From Symbiodinium natans (taxonomy: Eukaryota > Sar > Dinophyceae > Suessiales > Symbiodiniaceae): 13,500 nucleotides of DNA. The notes under the pieces were generated by a model. That model was not told the origin of the DNA. It saw nothing but the letters and a program-made list of their open reading frames with translations, and made no database searches. The stretch is from the NCBI GenBank assembly GCA_905221605.1, contig CAJNDS010000668.1, forward strand, positions 836,555 through 850,054, written 5' to 3'. The position numbers and the translations under genes are program-made. Below are positions 12,103 to 13,500 of this stretch, in pieces. How positions within the stretch are numbered: the first letter of the stretch is position 1; each line of letters starts with the position of its first letter.

Positions 12103-12200
12103 GGTTCTTTGCCATGCAGTTCACTAGGCCCTGCTGGTGCCAGTTTCGCAGCTTTTGCTTTCTGAGGCATTCGGGTCGCGAACAGTTTTTGTCTAAAGGG
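12103..12200 (+). CDS. candidate cysteine/aromatic-rich exon
   Basis: Acceptor TTTGGGGCTCCACAG|GG with a pyrimidine-rich lead (CTTACTCCTTCTACTCACC). It reads FFAMQFTRPCWCQFRS then FCFLRHSGREQFLSKG and ends GGG|GTGAGC, a canonical donor, phase 0. The intron to its left would be 43 bp. A second frame (SLPCSSLGPAGASFAAF) is open to 12163 only. Confidence 0.52.
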
Positions 12201-12249
12201 GTGAGCATTCTATCGTGCACTGCCCTGCAAAGAAGGCGTCATGGGAGAG

Positions 12250-12324
12250 CTGGAGAAGATGGGCACGCGGCATAGGCGGCAGCTAGCTCTTGCGCTTCGC
12301 ACTTCCCAGCAGCCCTACTTGGAG
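12250..12324 (+). CDS. candidate basic exon running into family B copy 5
   Basis: After CATGGGAGAG it reads LEKMGTRHRRQLALA then LRTSQQPYLE. The last codons (TTG GAG) are the start of the inverted repeat; the donor GAG|GTTCAT lies inside the arm. A start at ATG 12241 is also possible in the same frame. The left intron is 49 bp in this model. Confidence 0.48.
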
Positions 12325-12440
12325 GTTCATGGGTAGTTAGAAGTCAGCTTATCAGTATGGTAGCTGTACTTAAATATACTTATAACCCATTTAGGGGTGC
12401 TTGTAGCCCTACTTCAGCGAACTACCCATGAACCTCCAAG
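12318..12440. repeat. palindromic element, family B copy 5 (intact)
   Basis: Perfect 21-bp arms CTTGGAGGTTCATGGGTAGTT and complement. CTA precedes the left end (12315-12317) and follows the right end (12441-12443), a possible 3-bp target duplication. This is the reference intact copy showing no telomere repeat at GGTTCA. Confidence 0.92.
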
Positions 12441-12637
12441 CTACTTAGATGGCCTTCTGCACAAGTCCATGTTTTTCTTTGCCTGTGCCAGCAAAAGTCG
12501 TGCGCGCTCACACCCGCAGCCAGCTTTTGTCTGAAAAGGCTTGCGCTGCGCCTGGCGAAGGACCCACGCACCTCGGAAAAGCACAGAACCGCTTCCCAGG
12601 ACGCATGGACCCCAGGGCCCCTTTCCTCTTTGACTAA
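12441..12637 (+). CDS. candidate exon, two competing frames
   Basis: If spliced at the CCAAG end of the element (12440), the frame is open to the TTTAGGG array and reads CLKRLALRLAKDPRTS then EKHRTASQDAWTPG. If spliced at CTACTTAG (12448), or started at ATG 12449, it reads MAFCTSPCFSLPVPAK, RAHTRSQLLSEKACAA, then RFPGRMDPRAPFLFD and stops at TAA 12635. GC use at third positions is about equal. The first lets the gene continue to 12795; the second ends it here. Confidence 0.48.
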
Positions 12638-12638
12638 C

Positions 12639-12708
12639 GGTTTAGGGTTTAGGGTTTAGGGTTTAGGGTTTAGGGTTTAGGGTTTAGGGTTTAGGGTTTA
12701 GGGTTTAT
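12639..12708 (+). repeat. TTTAGGG array directly after an exon
   Basis: About nine perfect units starting one base after the TAAC of the preceding exon. Successive GT dinucleotides at 12640, 12647 and 12654 fall in phases 1, 2 and 0 of the longer frame, before any in-frame stop. Confidence 0.97.
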
Positions 12709-12794
12709 ATGCTCTCCGACAAAGGGCCATAGACTACTAGTCACCAAGCAAAGGTACCATTGTCTTTGGGTTAGGGGGCCAGGGCAGTTTTCAG

Positions 12795-12847
12795 CGCAAT
12801 CCCGCAGCCGCCACCGTGGAATCCGACGTAACTTCCGAATTCTGTGG
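12795..12847 (+). CDS. candidate exon ended by telomere-like repeat
   Basis: Acceptor GGCAGTTTTCAG. It reads RNPAAATVESDVTSEFC and ends TGTGG|GTTTAGG in phase 2. The next frame at 12894 continues in phase. A second frame (QSRSRHRGIRRNFRILW) is also open. Confidence 0.42.
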
Positions 12848-12893
12848 GTTTAGGATTTAGGGTTCAGGGTTTTAGGGTTATTATAGGGTTTAG
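12848..12893 (+). repeat. telomere-like repeat forming a whole candidate intron (46 bp)
   Basis: Only TTTAGGG-like units and variants (GATTTAGGG, GTTCAGGG, TTATAGGG), beginning GTTTAG and ending TTTAG before GG. The bases GTGG occur on both sides (12844-12847 and 12895-12898). If not spliced, an ORF starting within the repeat reads through it as GFRV-type peptide into the next exon. Confidence 0.6.
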
Positions 12894-13031
12894 GGTGGTT
12901 TCGACTACTGGCGGGGTACTGATGGTCGCACCGGGCTTGCACATCGTGTCCTCCCAATCACTCCTGCAATTCCAAACTGCTGTCCATAGTTCCGGAGCCC
13001 CGGTTATCGTATCCATGCGCGTCTCTAGGAC
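12894..13031 (+). CDS. candidate exon, hydrophobic
   Basis: Starts at TTTAG|GG. It reads VVSTTGGVLMVAPGLH, IVSSQSLLQFQTAVHS, SGAPVIVSMRVSR. A GTGCAT donor at 13032 (phase 2) and an acceptor at 13077 define a 46-bp intron. Unspliced, the frame runs to TGA 13081. The beta-strand-like pattern is clear, but no family is recognised. Confidence 0.52.
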
Positions 13032-13077
13032 GTGCATTCGTGCAAAAAGTTTTGGATTAGGCGCCAGTGCGTTTCAG

Positions 13078-13165
13078 AAATGACCTCAACCCGACACACT
13101 GCGTCCTTATAGCCCCATTTCCGTCATTATCGGCATCTCCATCGGGCGACTCATGCGCTGACAAG
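13078..13165 (+). CDS. candidate exon, unknown protein
   Basis: Acceptor GTGCGTTTCAG. In the phase of the previous exon it reads NDLNPTHCVLIAPFP then SLSASPSGDSCADK, ending AAG|GTCATC, the recurring AAG|GTC donor type. Confidence 0.48.
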
Positions 13166-13389
13166 GTCATCTTGGTGTAGAGGGCCAGGGTTTGTGAGGT
13201 TTGGTTTGGGACAGCATCGCTTATGACGGGACAAGTCCTTTGAGAGTCCTTTGTACATTCTGACGTCCTAAATCAGGCAGTTGTCCCAATCCCCAGACAA
13301 GGGGTCCTTAAGGGTTGGATTGGCATTAGGTGCGAACTCATATACTGTAGCGGAGCTACCCTAAGCCCTAAACCAAGCTTTTGCATCAG
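13166..13389. other. inferred intron with weak exon candidate
   Basis: Mostly featureless. A short open stretch after GGGACAG at 13215 (IAYDGTSPLRVL) does not fit the flanking phases. A CCCTAAGCCCTAAACC remnant is at 13359-13374. Confidence 0.3.
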
Positions 13390-13469
13390 GAGCGCGCGAT
13401 TCGTCGCCAATAGGATGTTGCCTTCTTTACCGGCTGCCAAGCGCAGTACACAGATGTACAGCTTTCAGG
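13390..13469 (+). CDS. candidate exon at right edge
   Basis: Acceptor CTTTTGCATCAG|G. It reads SARFVANRMLPSLPAA then KRSTQMYSFQ. A GT donor at 13470 or the following GTTTAGGG at the window edge could end it. The phase (2 in) is not connected to exon 13078, so one exon may be missing between. Confidence 0.42.
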
Positions 13470-13500
13470 GTTCACGAGTTTAGGGTACAGGGTTTAAAGC

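Noticed and set aside
1-13500. tRNA, rRNA, dinoflagellate spliced-leader or 5S genes
   Set aside because: No cloverleaf, conserved rRNA word or spliced-leader sequence was found by eye on either strand. A GTTCAAACC word at 10312-10320 resembles a T-arm but lacks the rest of a tRNA.

Overview
The window looks like nuclear DNA of a microalgal eukaryote, most likely a dinoflagellate. Three things point there. The plant/dinoflagellate-type telomere heptamer TTTAGGG (and CCCTAAA) is scattered through the whole window. Short candidate exons with GC-leaning third positions are separated by repeat-filled introns. Several introns are best modelled with GC or GA donors next to GT donors, a known dinoflagellate habit. 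This assignment is inference. I found no rRNA, tRNA, spliced-leader gene or bacterial operon.

Layout. Positions 1-3500 hold weakly supported candidate exons among degenerate TTTAGGG/CCCTRAA tracts. From about 3528 to the right edge a chain of roughly thirty short plus-strand exons (28-218 bp, usually 50-130 bp) can be read. Successive exons can be joined in phase over most of the chain, so the simplest reading is one long gene, or two if the stop at 12635 is real. I recognise no known protein family. Visible features are a hydrophobic helix (about 5013-5060), lysine/arginine-rich segments including a KKKRK run near 10048, and two cysteine-rich exons (11760-11844 and 12103-12200). Splice sites were chosen by eye, so individual boundaries may be wrong; transcripts would settle them.

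The introns carry two kinds of repeat. First, TTTAGGG/CCCTAAA arrays and variants (CCCCAAA, CCCCAAG, CCCTAAG) in both orientations, the longest at 6788-6975. Second, short palindromic elements of about 60-140 bp with terminal inverted repeats, in at least four multicopy families (five, three, two and two copies) plus several single copies. Every element falls between candidate exons, as expected of introner-like MITEs.

The most striking points are these. Two candidate introns (6621-6668 and 12848-12893) consist entirely of telomere-like repeat; each begins GTTTAG and ends TAG|GG, with phases matching on both sides. In three of five copies of one palindromic family, telomere repeat interrupts the terminal inverted repeat at the same point (GGTTCA). 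Together they suggest that telomeric repeat is being inserted into genes and tolerated because the heptamer itself carries 5' and 3' splice-site motifs.
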